Assembly (NCBI RefSeq): GCF_000213575.1
Contig: NZ_GL892006.1
Coordinates: 268,614-332,613, forward strand
From: Dysgonomonas mossii DSM 22836
GTDB taxonomy: Bacteria; Bacteroidota; Bacteroidia; Bacteroidales; Dysgonomonadaceae
DNA length: 64,000 nt
Direction: 5' to 3'
Shown here: piece after piece, positions 27,701 to 36,561 of the stretch
How positions within the stretch are numbered: the stretch's first letter is position 1
How the letters are laid out: every line of letters starts with the position of its first letter
The notes under the pieces: model-generated
Told to the model about the DNA's origin: nothing
Seen by the model: the letters and a program-made list of their open reading frames with translations, nothing else
The model's database searches: none
Translations under genes and position numbers: made by a program

Positions 27701-27957
27701 GTACCATTACTTGCTGACGATGTCATATATGTCATCCCTTCCACTCCGTTTATCTGCTCTTCGAGAGGAATAACCACACTATTCAATACCACATCCGCAT
27801 TTGCACCCGGATAGGTAGCCTGAACCTGTACTGTCGGAGGTGCAATATCAGGATACTGTTCTACAGGCAACGTTGCCAACCCAATAATACCTAATACTAC
27901 AATGATGACAGAAATAACAGTAGAAAGCACAGGTCTTTCTATAAATGTTTTTAACAT
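24787..27957 (-). CDS. RND multidrug efflux pump, HAE1/AcrB family
   Basis: A 1056-residue proton-driven inner-membrane pump. It starts MLKTFIERPVLSTVISVIIV, as in AcrB, and shows GIVVDDAIVVVEAVHA in TM4 with the proton-relay Asp pair, FIPVSFIGGTSGIFFKQFGLTL, and a second half with LPVGLAGVFI and AKNAILIVEYA. Two periplasmic loops of about 300 residues are present. Full AcrB length suggests drugs or other amphiphiles as substrates rather than metals (no CusA-type Met motif seen). The substrate is unknown. Probably repressed by the MarR protein encoded first. Confidence 0.95.
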   Translation of the reverse strand: MLKTFIERPVLSTVISVIIVVLGIIGLATLPVEQYPDIAPPTVQVQATYPGANADVVLNSVVIPLEEQINGVEGMTYMTSSASNGTATIKVLFKQGVNPDIASVNVQNLAARATPLLPQEVTQLGVIVSKQQNSTLLGLTLSTNNPDYDGEFLQNYANINILPQIKRVYGVGNASVFGARDYSMRVWLKPDVMAAYKISVQEISAALADQNIEAAPGELGQNSDQSFQYTMRYTGKLKTEEEFGNIILRSQDGQILRLKDVAKVELGSLSYSVVSETDKNQSVFIMIYQTAGSNAQEVIKNVKTVLNDAEKTLPSGVKINYIMDSSEFLDASIEKVIHTLIEAFILVFIVVFVFLQDIRSTLIPAIAVPVAIIGTFFFLQVFGFSINLLTLFALVLAIGIVVDDAIVVVEAVHAQLDAGEKDPKVATMTALKEIAPAIISITLVMSAVFIPVSFIGGTSGIFFKQFGLTLSIAILISAVNALTLSPALCALFLKPHDEEHKSKGFIQRFYYYFNMTFNSATQKYKKSLHFLGRKGHRWITVAIIIVSSVVLFGLMKLLPTGFVPNEDSGGVLAFVTLPPGSSLERTDSVVSEVVKIAHDIEGVKSVTNITGVNFMAGMNSSYGTLVVKMEPWNDRKLSTNEVSAILKEKTSKIKGATFFFVATPTLQGFGLGAGVEMQLQDRTGGDINKFNDVAQNIIQKLRARNDVVLMAMTNFNPAFPQKEISADLPKIKAAGLTLSEVMGSLQAYVGSSYASTFNLYGKQFRVVLQASPEYRRQWDDLSGLFVKTKTGEMAPITEFLHVEDIVAPPTLSRFNMYSSIDLTVIPNLIDGKSTGDVLRLLEEWSQDKTIFPDGYTFEYSGMTREEANSGSQTVLIFGICLIFVYLLLSALYESYIIPLAVLFSLPVGLAGVFIFLMIFGLSRGIVNNIYVQISMIMLIGLLAKNAILIVEYALQRRQQGMSIVEAAVNGAVARLRPILMTSFAFIAGILPLMFASGAGAIGNRSIGISAVGGMFIGTMLGVLVIPSLYIIFQTIQDKISKSGMINSNDEFINKNQ

Positions 27958-27989
27958 TATTTCCTTATTTTATTTATTAAATAAATTAT

Positions 27990-29108
27990 CTATTTCTTGA
28001 CAATAATCCTAGCACTGTCAGACAATGTTGCAATACCGTCTACTACAACTCGGTCGTTAGGCGCAAGTCCGTTTGTAACAACGTATCTTTTGCCATCAGG
28101 AGTAGCAGTAACATCTATAAGTGTTTGAACAGCTATAGAATCACTAACAACTTTATAGATGAGCAATTTATTTTGCTTGGTCAATGTAGCTGCCTGCGGT
28201 ACAACAAGGGCTTTTTCAATATATCTAGGAATCAAAAGATTTCCGCTGAAACCACTACGCAAAAGACCTTCAGGATTAGTAAATTCGGCTCTCAAGTTTA
28301 CAGATCCGGTAGTTACATTCACCTGACCTGATATCGTTTTAATAACCCCTTTTTCCGGATACATTGTTCCATCAGCCATTCTCAGCGATACCTTAGGTAG
28401 ATTTTTGATCTTTTCAGCCTGATTTTTCCCCGGCAAGTTAGCTAACAAGGATACAAGATCCTTTTCATTCAATGAAAAATACGCAAAGACATTCCCTATG
28501 CTCGAAACTGTAGTTAAAACATTTGAGTTATTAACCAAACTTCCCTGACGGAAGGAGATGGTTCCAACAACTCCGTCAACAGGGCTTGTCACGTTTGTCC
28601 AACCTAACGTTGCATTTGCATTTGCCAAAGTTGCTTCTGCCTGGTTCTTTGTAGCCAGAGCTACATTGTATGCGTTTTGATAAGTTGCCAACTGAGTTGT
28701 ACTAACAATTCCTTTGTCTGCCAATGGTTTAATTCGGTCTACATTCAGCTTCGCTGTTTGCAACTGAGCTTCGGCACTGGCTACCGCAGCCTTAGCTGTT
28801 GTCACAGCCTGAATAGCTGATGGTGAGTTAATCTTAAACAACGCCTGTCCTTTTCTTACTACAGAGCCCTCGTCTATATAAATGGCATCAATAAATCCAT
28901 CTATACGAGGTCTGATCTCGATATCTTCCTGGCCTTTGATAGTAACCGGATATACAGTCTCAAGTTCTACACTTTCTTCACTTAGTACGGCTGTTTTATA
29001 TTCTTGCGGTGCCGTATTAGTCTGCGCAAAAGGATTGGCTCCTCCACCACAAGATGATGTTATAACCATTAGAGCTATTGCTCCAAAAACAATCTGTCTT
29101 AAATTCAT
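27990..29108 (-). CDS. RND periplasmic adaptor (membrane fusion protein)
   Basis: A 372-residue lipoprotein (lipobox VITSSC, Cys20) linking pump and outer-membrane duct. The lipoyl half-motif VYPVTIKGQEDIEIRPRIDG is followed by a Gly-rich turn, the alpha-hairpin (about 95-160, Ala/Gln rich), the second lipoyl half GWTNVTSPVDGVVGTI, and a beta-barrel and membrane-proximal domain. The order marR, MFP, RND, OEP is standard. It starts 13 bases after marR. Confidence 0.93.
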   Translation of the reverse strand: MNLRQIVFGAIALMVITSSCGGGANPFAQTNTAPQEYKTAVLSEESVELETVYPVTIKGQEDIEIRPRIDGFIDAIYIDEGSVVRKGQALFKINSPSAIQAVTTAKAAVASAEAQLQTAKLNVDRIKPLADKGIVSTTQLATYQNAYNVALATKNQAEATLANANATLGWTNVTSPVDGVVGTISFRQGSLVNNSNVLTTVSSIGNVFAYFSLNEKDLVSLLANLPGKNQAEKIKNLPKVSLRMADGTMYPEKGVIKTISGQVNVTTGSVNLRAEFTNPEGLLRSGFSGNLLIPRYIEKALVVPQAATLTKQNKLLIYKVVSDSIAVQTLIDVTATPDGKRYVVTNGLAPNDRVVVDGIATLSDSARIIVKK

Positions 29109-29121
29109 ACCTAATCAATAT

Positions 29122-29595
29122 TTAATTACCTGTTGTTACTTTATTAAATCGTTCTATTTCTTGTAAAAGAATCTGCAATTGAGTTTTCAGTGCTTCACAA
29201 TCAATATTCTCAAATAATAAGCTTTGCCCTTCCCTTACTTTAGCAATAGCTCTTTCGAAAAGCTCCGAGCCTGATTTGGTTACTTCCACAATTCGGGCCC
29301 TAGTATCTGTTACACTTTCCCTCCTACTTATAAGACCTTTCTTTTGAAGATTTCTTAATATAGTAGAAGTAGTCATAGGATCAATACCTGTCTCTTGCGA
29401 CAGAATAATTTGTGTAGCTTCAATATTTTCTCTCGACATATGATAGATAGCTCCAAGCAACTCCAATTGTGAACCTGTTAGACCAAACTCTCCTAACAGG
29501 CGGAGCTTCCCTCTCTGCCAATATTTAGAAACTTTCCAAATTAAATAACCTATATCATCATTGGAATCTTCTAACTTATTACAATTTCCCACCAT
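29122..29595 (-). CDS. MarR-family transcriptional regulator
   Basis: A 157-residue winged-helix protein. The recognition region is SQETGIDPMTTSTILRNLQKKGLISRRESVTDTRARIVEVT (about 80-120), with the wing DTRAR typical for MarR. As first gene of the efflux operon it is probably its ligand-released repressor. The promoter carries a palindrome (next entry). Confidence 0.92.
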   Translation of the reverse strand: MVGNCNKLEDSNDDIGYLIWKVSKYWQRGKLRLLGEFGLTGSQLELLGAIYHMSRENIEATQIILSQETGIDPMTTSTILRNLQKKGLISRRESVTDTRARIVEVTKSGSELFERAIAKVREGQSLLFENIDCEALKTQLQILLQEIERFNKVTTGN

Positions 29596-29618
29596 TCAAT
29601 AGTTTTTATATTTCGGGA

Positions 29619-29646
29619 CAAAAGTAATAAGCGCACTTATTATAAG
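29619..29646 (-). promoter_or_regulatory. marR-RND operon promoter with candidate MarR site
   Basis: On the minus strand, TACTTTTG (29626-29619) is the -7 box. The palindrome CTTATTATAAG (29636-29646) sits just upstream in the spacer, with longer GTGCTTAT-like flanks, a plausible MarR operator. Confidence 0.5.
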
Positions 29647-29720
29647 CACACAATACAGCCAAATTAATTTACAATATTAACGTTTTTTAAAAAATAAATA
29701 ACATTCATTTACAAAAAAAA

Positions 29721-29753
29721 TGCCTTTTCGCTATTATTATTTACGAAAAGGCA
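29721..29753 (-). terminator. Terminator of the mscS gene
   Basis: TGCCTTTTCG (29721-29730) pairs with CGAAAAGGCA (29744-29753), a 10-bp perfect stem. On the minus strand an eight-base U-run follows (29713-29720). It lies 26 bases beyond the stop of the channel gene. Confidence 0.88.
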
Positions 29754-29779
29754 CTGCCAGTAAGAGAATACAAAATTTA

Positions 29780-31084
29780 CTATTTTACATTTTCTTTGAT
29801 ATATACATCAAAAATATCACTTCCCGAAGACTCTTCAAATATCGTGAGATCAAAATATTTGACGATACCAATAAAGTGATTTACTATTTCAGATAATATA
29901 AGTTCATAATCAGCCCATACAGTAGTATTAGTAAAGGTATATAGTTCTATTGGTAACCCTTGAGGTCCGGGAGGCAATTGTCTTACCAGCAAAGTGAGGT
30001 TCTTATCAATCCTCGGATGGTTGCGTAAATAATATATCCCATACTGAAGAAACAAATCGCTATTTGTTATCCGATACATATTCGACAACAAGCCCTCCCG
30101 TTTTGGCATCTTCGAAAATTCCTTTTGTTTAGCTGTGATATACTCTTTTAATCCATCAATCTCCTTATACCGCTCTAGTTCATCATCGGTTAAGAATCGT
30201 ATTGTATTATGTTTTATGTTCAGAGCTCTACGAAAACGTCTCCCCCCCGAATCTTGCATTCCTCTCCAGTTTTGGAACGAGTCGGAAATCAAGGCATAAG
30301 TAGGTACGGTTGTTATTGTTTTATCAAAATTCCTGATTTTGACGGTTGTAAGGTTTATCTCTTCTACATTGCCATCTGCTCCATATTTGTTCATTGTAAT
30401 CCAATCTCCGATTTGAACCATATTGTTAGTCGTAACCTGAATACTCCCCGCAAATCCCTTTATTGAATCTTGGAACAATAACATCAGAATAGCAGAAGCC
30501 GCTCCCATTGCTGCAAAGAATGTAGTAGCCGACTTGCCTGTGAGGATAGAGTAAATAACAACAGCTCCAAAAATAAACAATACGATTTGAACAACCTGAA
30601 AATAACTTTTCATAGGTTTATTATGGAAAGCCGGTTTTTCTTGCAAAACACCGCCAAATGACCTAACAATTGACATTATAATCCAGATAACCATGAACAC
30701 CATATATACATCCGTAGCTTTAAGCATCGGGGTAATCATAGTATGGAAATCATAGAATACTACGGGAATCGTTCCTCTTACAAAAGAATAAGGGCCTATC
30801 AGCGCAAGGTAATGTGGCAACCTGTTTTCTATTGTATAATTAATAAAAGATAGTTTTGTTATATTAACCGCTCTATGAAAAACAAAAAGCAAAATTCTCC
30901 TTAACAAATATTGCAAGCACAATACTATTATTACAACTAATGCAAATAACACAATCAGCTTAGTATATATTATACCCTGTTCGGGAACGCCCAATCCTAT
31001 CAAAAAGTCTTGTATCCATAGAGCAATTGTTTTGGTTATCGAACCTGCTTCAGTCTGTATCTCCTTTGAATCCATTTCTATCAT
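29780..31084 (-). CDS. Mechanosensitive ion channel, MscS family
   Basis: A 434-residue membrane protein with about five hydrophobic segments, larger than E. coli MscS (286). The pore-lining and beta-domain signature is present: GAASAILMLLFQDSIKGFAGSIQVTTNNMVQIGDWI (near residues 195-230), then NLTTVKIRNFDKTITTVPTYAL. The C-terminal domain is YbdG/YnaI-like. It should release solutes on osmotic downshock. The start may be ATG 31084 or 31075 (MDSKEIQTEAG). It has its own terminator; no partner gene. Confidence 0.92.
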   Translation of the reverse strand: MIEMDSKEIQTEAGSITKTIALWIQDFLIGLGVPEQGIIYTKLIVLFALVVIIVLCLQYLLRRILLFVFHRAVNITKLSFINYTIENRLPHYLALIGPYSFVRGTIPVVFYDFHTMITPMLKATDVYMVFMVIWIIMSIVRSFGGVLQEKPAFHNKPMKSYFQVVQIVLFIFGAVVIYSILTGKSATTFFAAMGAASAILMLLFQDSIKGFAGSIQVTTNNMVQIGDWITMNKYGADGNVEEINLTTVKIRNFDKTITTVPTYALISDSFQNWRGMQDSGGRRFRRALNIKHNTIRFLTDDELERYKEIDGLKEYITAKQKEFSKMPKREGLLSNMYRITNSDLFLQYGIYYLRNHPRIDKNLTLLVRQLPPGPQGLPIELYTFTNTTVWADYELILSEIVNHFIGIVKYFDLTIFEESSGSDIFDVYIKENVK

Positions 31085-31517
31085 TTTATTACTTCATTTG
31101 TATTAAAATCCACCTTCATACTTCGAAACATATAAATATATGAAATAATTCGACTTCTTCTAAAACTATTATCTCCTAAATTTTATAAAATTGCATGTTC
31201 ACAACAAATATAAAAAGCCTAAATCTAACAAAAGTATATAGTATAAAAACTAAACAAACCTTAACCTTTTTTAAGATCGAACAAGAGATAGGCAAAGAAA
31301 CAAAATTCATCAAATTTTCGTTAAGATTGTATTCTCCTTTCTTCGCTCGATCTATAATCAGACGATCTTCTATAAATCTTTTCCGAAAGAATAAAGCAAA
31401 GACACAGATAAGATTACACAACAAATGTGAATACAATATATCGCATCACTATTCTTATTAAACTATAAATAAACTATCTTTGCGCCTGAAAATTACTAAT
31501 CGAAAAACAATATACTT
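31085..31517. other. Intergenic region between mscS and the nucleotidyltransferase
   Basis: About 430 bases, very AT-rich. Overlapping plus and minus frames of 86-88 codons exist, but have low-complexity Lys/Phe/Ile composition and look like chance. The only support is for divergent promoters, including the -7 box at 31475. Confidence 0.5.
31475..31482 (+). promoter_or_regulatory. -7 box for the nucleotidyltransferase gene
   Basis: TATCTTTG, 35 bases before the ATG at 31518, matches TAnnTTTG. Confidence 0.55.
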
Positions 31518-32423
31518 ATGAAACCAACCTTGTACGTACTTGCTGCAGGCATGGGAAGCCGTTATGGCGGATTGAAACAACTTGACGGTCTTGGTCCCAA
31601 TGGCGAAACCATTATGGACTATTCGATCTACGATGCTCTTAGAGCCGGATTTGGAAAAATAGTCTTTGTTATCAGAAAAACATTTGATAAAGAATTTCGT
31701 GAAAAGATTATATCCAAATACGAAAAGCATATACCGGTAGAAGTAGTATATCAGGAATTGGACAACCTACCTGAGGGTTTTACACTACATCCCGACAGAC
31801 AAAAGCCTTGGGGTACAAATCATGCTGTAATGATGGCTAAGGAGGTAATACACGAACCGTTTGCTGTGATCAATGCTGATGACTTCTACGGACGCGAAAG
31901 CTATGAAATACTAGCGAAACAATTGATAGCGATGAACGGCACAGAAAACCATTATTGCATGGTGGGATACCGATTAAGTAATACCTTGTCGGAAAGTGGA
32001 GCTGTGGCAAGAGGCGTTTGCGAAACAAATGACAATCATTTCCTTACCAGCATTGTAGAACGCACCCACATCGAACGCAAAGACGGTGTTATTCAGTACA
32101 AAGACGCAGAAAACTATTGGTTCGAATTACCCGAAAACGCTCCTGTTTCGATGAATATGTGGGGCTTCACTCCCGACTATTTCGAACATTCTGACAAGTA
32201 CTTTGTTAAGTTCTTAGAGGCGAACGAAGGAAACCACAAAGCCGAATACTTTATCCCGTTGGTAGTAGATCATTTAATTTTGAACAAAACAGCAGACGTT
32301 AAGGTATTGGATACTCCATCCAAGTGGTTTGGTGTGACGTATGCAGAAGATAGAGATGGAGTAGTTGAGAAGCTTCAAAAGTTAGTAGAAAAAGGTGAAT
32401 ATCCGACTCCTTTATGGAAATAA
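31518..32423 (+). CDS. NDP-sugar pyrophosphorylase-like nucleotidyltransferase
   Basis: A 301-residue cytosolic GT-A-fold enzyme. The N-terminus LYVLAAGMGSRYGGLKQLDGLGPNGETI is a variant of the nucleotidyltransferase motif, and AVINADDFYG (about residues 117-126) holds the metal-binding Asp pair. It transfers NMP to a sugar phosphate or a related acceptor; the substrate is not evident and the protein is longer than RmlA. No sugar-nucleotide genes are adjacent; aldolase fba follows with its own promoter. Confidence 0.82.
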   Translation: MKPTLYVLAAGMGSRYGGLKQLDGLGPNGETIMDYSIYDALRAGFGKIVFVIRKTFDKEFREKIISKYEKHIPVEVVYQELDNLPEGFTLHPDRQKPWGTNHAVMMAKEVIHEPFAVINADDFYGRESYEILAKQLIAMNGTENHYCMVGYRLSNTLSESGAVARGVCETNDNHFLTSIVERTHIERKDGVIQYKDAENYWFELPENAPVSMNMWGFTPDYFEHSDKYFVKFLEANEGNHKAEYFIPLVVDHLILNKTADVKVLDTPSKWFGVTYAEDRDGVVEKLQKLVEKGEYPTPLWK

Positions 32424-32475
32424 ACCTAAAAGGTTATTTTATACTATTTTGAAATCTTTTATCACTATTTTTTGT

Positions 32476-32483
32476 TACTTTTG
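32476..32483 (+). promoter_or_regulatory. -7 box for fba
   Basis: TACTTTTG fits TAnnTTTG and implies a leader of about 100 bases. The leader contains a weak AGGTG/CACCT complementarity and a nine-codon frame (MNFNKYYII), with no clear regulatory meaning. Confidence 0.5.
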
Positions 32484-32594
32484 CATAGTAATCTATAGGT
32501 GGGAACACGAATTAACGAGATTTGTACACCTTGGATAGCAAAAAGGCATGAATTTCAATAAATATTACATTATATAATAATAAATTTAACAACA

Positions 32595-33593
32595 ATGGTA
32601 AGTTATAAAGACCTAGGATTAGTAAACACTAAAGAGATGTTTGCAAAAGCTGTAAAAGGAGGATATGCTATCCCTGCTTTCAATGTAAATAACATGGAAC
32701 AATTGCAGGCTATCGTTCAGGCTGCTTCTGAAACAAAATCTCCGGTAATTGTTCAAGCATCAAAAGGTGCTCGTCAATATGCTAACCCTATTTTATTACG
32801 TTATATGCTACAGGGTGCTGTAGAATATGCTAAAAGTCTAGGTTGGGAAAAACCACAAATCGTGCTTCACTTAGACCACGGTGATACTTTCGAAACATGT
32901 AAAGACTGTATCGATTCAGGATTCTCTTCTGTAATGATAGACGGTTCTCACCTTCCATACGAAGAAAACATTGCTCTAACTAAGAAAGTTGTAGAATATG
33001 CACATCAGTTTGGTGTAACAGTTGAAGGCGAACTTGGAGTATTAGCAGGTGTAGAAGACGAAGTTGTTGCAGAACACCATACTTATACAAGACCTGAAGA
33101 AGTAGTAGACTTTGCTACAAGAACAGGTTGCGACTCTTTGGCTATCTCTATCGGTACTTCTCACGGAGCAAACAAATTTACTCCTGAACAATGTACAAGA
33201 GATGAGAAAGGTCACTTAGTTCCACCTCCATTGCGTTTCGACATCCTTGAAGCTATCGAAAAAGAACTTCCTGGATTCCCTATCGTTCTTCACGGAGCAT
33301 CTTCTGTTCCTCAAGAAGAAGTAGCAACTATCAACAAATATGGCGGTGCACTTAAAGATGCAATCGGTATCCCGGAAGAACAACTTCGTAGAGCTGCAAA
33401 ATCAGCTGTTTGCAAAATCAATATCGACTCTGACAGCCGTCTTGCTTTGACTGCTGCTGTTCGTGAAGTATTTGCAACTAAACCTGCTGAATTTGACCCA
33501 CGTAAATATCTTGGACCAGCTCGCGACAATATGAAGAAACTATACAAACACAAAATTGAAGCTGTGTTAGGTAGTGCAGGAAAAGCTGAATAA
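32595..33593 (+). CDS. fba: Fructose-bisphosphate aldolase, class II
   Basis: A zinc enzyme that splits fructose 1,6-bisphosphate in glycolysis. The 332-residue sequence has zinc ligands in VLHLDHGDTFE (His near residue 94), the EGELGVLAGVEDEV loop, and LHGASSVPQEE. Codon use is biased and regular (high expression). It is flanked by its own promoter and terminator. It works with the PPi-dependent phosphofructokinase and enolase elsewhere in this window. Confidence 0.96.
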   Translation: MVSYKDLGLVNTKEMFAKAVKGGYAIPAFNVNNMEQLQAIVQAASETKSPVIVQASKGARQYANPILLRYMLQGAVEYAKSLGWEKPQIVLHLDHGDTFETCKDCIDSGFSSVMIDGSHLPYEENIALTKKVVEYAHQFGVTVEGELGVLAGVEDEVVAEHHTYTRPEEVVDFATRTGCDSLAISIGTSHGANKFTPEQCTRDEKGHLVPPPLRFDILEAIEKELPGFPIVLHGASSVPQEEVATINKYGGALKDAIGIPEEQLRRAAKSAVCKINIDSDSRLALTAAVREVFATKPAEFDPRKYLGPARDNMKKLYKHKIEAVLGSAGKAE

Positions 33594-33612
33594 AAAGACT
33601 TTTATATAGTAG

Positions 33613-33645
33613 AAAAAAGGTTGTCTATATTAGACAACCTTTTTT
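33613..33645 (+). terminator. fba terminator
   Basis: A 12- to 14-bp stem (AAGGTTGTCT ... AGACAACCTT) with loop ATAT, followed by TTTTTTG. Almost the same sequence recurs at 49809-49841. Confidence 0.9.
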
Positions 33646-33911
33646 GTTTTGATCGACCTTGTACAAAATATTGTTTAAATATGAAACTACAGATTACAAA
33701 ATTTGTAGTTTTTTTATTTATGTATAATTTTATCAAAAGCCATTATTATGAACATACAATAATACTCATTAATCAACAATTTCAGGCACAGGTATTTTCT
33801 TTTACCAACTCATTCAATAATCATAAGACGATCAACCGGGTGAATACGCTCTATTAAGTTAATAAGATGTCATAAAAATAACCTTTAAGAAGTAGTATCC
33901 CAATAATAAGC
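33646..33911. other. Intergenic region between fba and tag
   Basis: About 265 bases, AT-rich. A 78-codon frame at 33621-33857 overlaps the terminator and has Phe/Ile-rich chance-like composition. Nothing else is supported. Confidence 0.5.
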
Positions 33912-34460
33912 CTACTTTTCCATCCACTTGGGATTATGCTTTCCTATCTCACAAAATATCGGACAGTCTTCATCATGAGCTCCCGGTAAATAACCCGTAC
34001 TCATCAGAAATTCATTTACAATTTCTCCTCCTGTAAATTTAAATGTCTTTTTGAAAAGCTTCACCCACTCTTCCTTTGTTTTGGGGTGATGTAAATCTAA
34101 CCAGCCTTTGAAAGAGCCGAACTCCTTTTGCAACAGTAGAATCACATTCGCATTGTGTATAGCAGCATCTATTTTCAGTCGGTTTCTTATTATACCTGCA
34201 TCATTGAGCAATCGGGTTCGCTCTTCATCTCCATAGCTTGCTACGGTAGTGATATCAAAGTTATTATAAGCACTCCTGAAGCCGGATTGCTTATTTAGTA
34301 TTGTTTCCCAACTTAGCCCTGCTTGATTGATTTCAAGCACCAAACGCTCGAAAAGTTCATTATCATCATCGATAGGAAAACCATAGTGGTTGTCATGATA
34401 CGTCCTATGCTGATCTTTTTCTCCGTGGGCGAGCCCTTTTATATAATCACAATAGCTCAT
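33912..34460 (-). CDS. tag: DNA-3-methyladenine glycosylase I
   Basis: Removes 3-methyladenine from alkylated DNA. The 182-residue protein shows Tag features: YHDNHYGFPIDDDNELFERLVLEINQAGLSWETIL, a helix-hairpin-helix region, and zinc-snap-like Cys and His at both ends (Cys4, and the C-terminal HDEDCPIFCEIGKH). Tag normally uses Cys4, His17, His175 and Cys179; equivalents are present with somewhat different spacing. Its length fits the family (187 in E. coli). It has no operon partners; repeat copy B lies upstream. Confidence 0.9.
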   Translation of the reverse strand: MSYCDYIKGLAHGEKDQHRTYHDNHYGFPIDDDNELFERLVLEINQAGLSWETILNKQSGFRSAYNNFDITTVASYGDEERTRLLNDAGIIRNRLKIDAAIHNANVILLLQKEFGSFKGWLDLHHPKTKEEWVKLFKKTFKFTGGEIVNEFLMSTGYLPGAHDEDCPIFCEIGKHNPKWMEK

Positions 34461-34637
34461 TTTATTTCTTTCTATATTTCAACAAAAGTTCAGAATTGCT
34501 TATTCAGGCTGCAAAATAAGGATTTTCTTTGTTAATCCGTTGCGCTAGTATTAAATATTGAAATTTCGGTTCTCCAAATATATAAAAGTGACATATTCGC
34601 AAAAACACAAACGCTTAACTACACACAAGTTACAGCT

Positions 34638-34688
34638 AAAAAGTAACAAAAGTAACACTTTTCACTATATTTTCTCATGTTACCTTTT
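34638..34688 (+). repeat. Intergenic hairpin repeat, copy B
   Basis: AAAAAGTAACAAAAGTAACA (34638-34657), a 20-base spacer, then TGTTACCTTTT (34678-34688). The arms are complementary (GTAACA/TGTTAC plus flanks). The minus strand of the long arm contains TACTTTTG, oriented toward tag about 190 bases away. Confidence 0.8.
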
Positions 34689-34777
34689 GGTGCTTCATCA
34701 TACACTCAAGTGTACGAATCATAATATGTCAAAGACCCCTTATAATAGACAATTTTAGCATTAAAAAATAAAGATGC

Positions 34778-34785
34778 TATATTTG
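34778..34785 (+). promoter_or_regulatory. -7 box for the GNAT gene
   Basis: TATATTTG lies 19 bases before ATG 34805, giving a 5' leader of about 13 bases. Confidence 0.55.
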
Positions 34786-34804
34786 TAATACAACTGAAAT
34801 AGAG

Positions 34805-35233
34805 ATGGTAGAAATAAAACAAATAAAAGAAGTAACACCGGATATAGTATCAGCCTTCTCCCGACTGATGCCACAACTTGCTCCGCATTTGAAAGCTCCT
34901 CAGATGGAAGACTTAAGCCATATAGTTAATGATAAAAACAAATATATTTTTATCGCTTCCAATCCTCAGATAGTGGGAACAATCACTTTAGTAATCGTAA
35001 AGATACCATCGGGGACAAGAGCCTGGATAGAAGACGTTATTGTAGACCAACATGCCAGAGGACAATCCATTGGAGAAAAGATGCTACAGTACGTCATCGA
35101 CTTTGCTAAAAAGCTGAATGTAGCAAGTATCAATCTCACTTCGAGCCCAAGCCGCATAGCAGCCAACAAGCTGTACCAGAAATTAGGGTTCAACCTCCGT
35201 GAAACAAATGTTTACAGAATAGATGTAGATTAA
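34805..35233 (+). CDS. GNAT-family N-acetyltransferase
   Basis: A 142-residue acetyl-CoA-dependent transferase. The motif A loop is VIVDQHARGQSIGEKMLQYVIDFAK (residues about 77-101; Q-x-x-G-x-G/S type), followed by the C-terminal strand-helix LTSSPSRIAANKLYQKLGFNLRETNVYR, common in GNAT members. The substrate is unknown. It is monocistronic with its own promoter. Confidence 0.88.
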   Translation: MVEIKQIKEVTPDIVSAFSRLMPQLAPHLKAPQMEDLSHIVNDKNKYIFIASNPQIVGTITLVIVKIPSGTRAWIEDVIVDQHARGQSIGEKMLQYVIDFAKKLNVASINLTSSPSRIAANKLYQKLGFNLRETNVYRIDVD

Positions 35234-35397
35234 AGCTAGTTGACTTAAAAGGCAACTATAATTTCTATTAAGTAATTGGCAAAGAATAAGGACGTATTTG
35301 TTGTATTGCAAAAAAACTCTGTGTTACTCTTTTTACTCTGTGGTAAAAAATAAAGAAGAGCGATTGCGGCAACAATTCTGTTTTAGGACTTAAATGC

Positions 35398-36561
35398 TTA
35401 TATCTTTATATATATACGTTTTTTATACAAGACATTGCCTACCAACCATGCTATAAAAACAAAAAGCACTGCAAAAATTAATGATCCGAAGTAATCACCC
35501 AATACAGGTTGCAAGAGATCGTTATATAAATAATATTTAGGATTAGTAGTTACTCCGTTGCTACTGAAATGTATACCATCGGCAATAGTAGCCATAACAC
35601 CCGCTAAAACATAGATAAACAAAGGGTTTACTCCAAACGATTCGAAAAACACCGACCACTTCTTATACCCCTTCACATCGATAATCCATATAAGCAGCGA
35701 TAAGAAAGTAGCACCCAATCCACATGTTGTAAGCTCAAATGTCGGAGACCATATCTTTTTATTTATAGGACAGCCGTAACTCAACAGAAAGCCCGAAAAA
35801 GTAAGTATTGCACCTATTATAAACAGGTGAAGCATCCTTTGTTGATTATCTTTTGTTTCCATCAGTATTTTCCCGCAATAAAAACCAATCAATACATGAC
35901 ACACAGCAGGAATAGTGCTTAAAATTCCTTCGGGATCGAGACCGAACTCTGTATACATATGATTCAGTCCCAGAATACTCTGATCTGTCACCGCAAGGAT
36001 ATTGTACCCTTCGGTAGCAAATCCGTTCCCGAAAAGTAAAAGCAAGAAATAGCCAACCAAACCAACTACAATTATATACGGTATATACTTATGTTTTATA
36101 AAGATAGCGATCAGAGATGTTATACCATAGGTAAGAGCCAATCGTTGCATTACGCCCAGAATACGCAGATGTTCAAAATTGGTGACGGATCTACCCAGCC
36201 GTTCCAAAAACCCTAGATTATCGGCAGCTAAAGCATGATATGTACCGAATGAAACACCCAACCAAGAAAGTCCCAGACCGATAAGAAATATAACGAATGT
36301 ACGTTTCAGTATTTTTCTTAGCGTGGGCACAGAAAACTCAAAGTTGAACTTTCGTAACGAGATAAAGGTAGAAATACCCATAATGAACATGAAAAACGGA
36401 AAGATAAGGTCTGTAGGAGTTAATCCATTCCACTCGGCATGTCTTAACGGAGCATATATATGTCCCCATGATCCGGGGTTGTTCACAAGTATCATTCCGG
36501 CGATAGTTATACCCCTCAAAACATCGAGAGATAAAAGACGACTGCTAGCTTTTGCTTCCAT
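35398..36561 (-). CDS. DUF5009/HGSNAT-like membrane acyltransferase
   Basis: A 387-residue integral membrane protein with about ten helices. It begins with SRLLSLDVLRGITIAGMILVNNPGSW, then LRHAEWNGLTPTDLIFPFFMFIMGIS, the hallmark of the heparan-alpha-glucosaminide N-acetyltransferase-like (NagX/DUF5009) group; the conserved His in LRHAEW is the likely catalytic residue. Members transfer acetyl groups across membranes to amino sugars or are uncharacterised. It is widespread in Bacteroidota near glycan genes; here it stands alone. Confidence 0.82.
   Translation of the reverse strand: MEAKASSRLLSLDVLRGITIAGMILVNNPGSWGHIYAPLRHAEWNGLTPTDLIFPFFMFIMGISTFISLRKFNFEFSVPTLRKILKRTFVIFLIGLGLSWLGVSFGTYHALAADNLGFLERLGRSVTNFEHLRILGVMQRLALTYGITSLIAIFIKHKYIPYIIVVGLVGYFLLLLFGNGFATEGYNILAVTDQSILGLNHMYTEFGLDPEGILSTIPAVCHVLIGFYCGKILMETKDNQQRMLHLFIIGAILTFSGFLLSYGCPINKKIWSPTFELTTCGLGATFLSLLIWIIDVKGYKKWSVFFESFGVNPLFIYVLAGVMATIADGIHFSSNGVTTNPKYYLYNDLLQPVLGDYFGSLIFAVLFVFIAWLVGNVLYKKRIYIKI

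Noticed and set aside
31176-31461. Two overlapping opposite frames of 86-88 codons
   Set aside because: AT-driven, low-complexity, mutually antisense, and no start context or homology cue.
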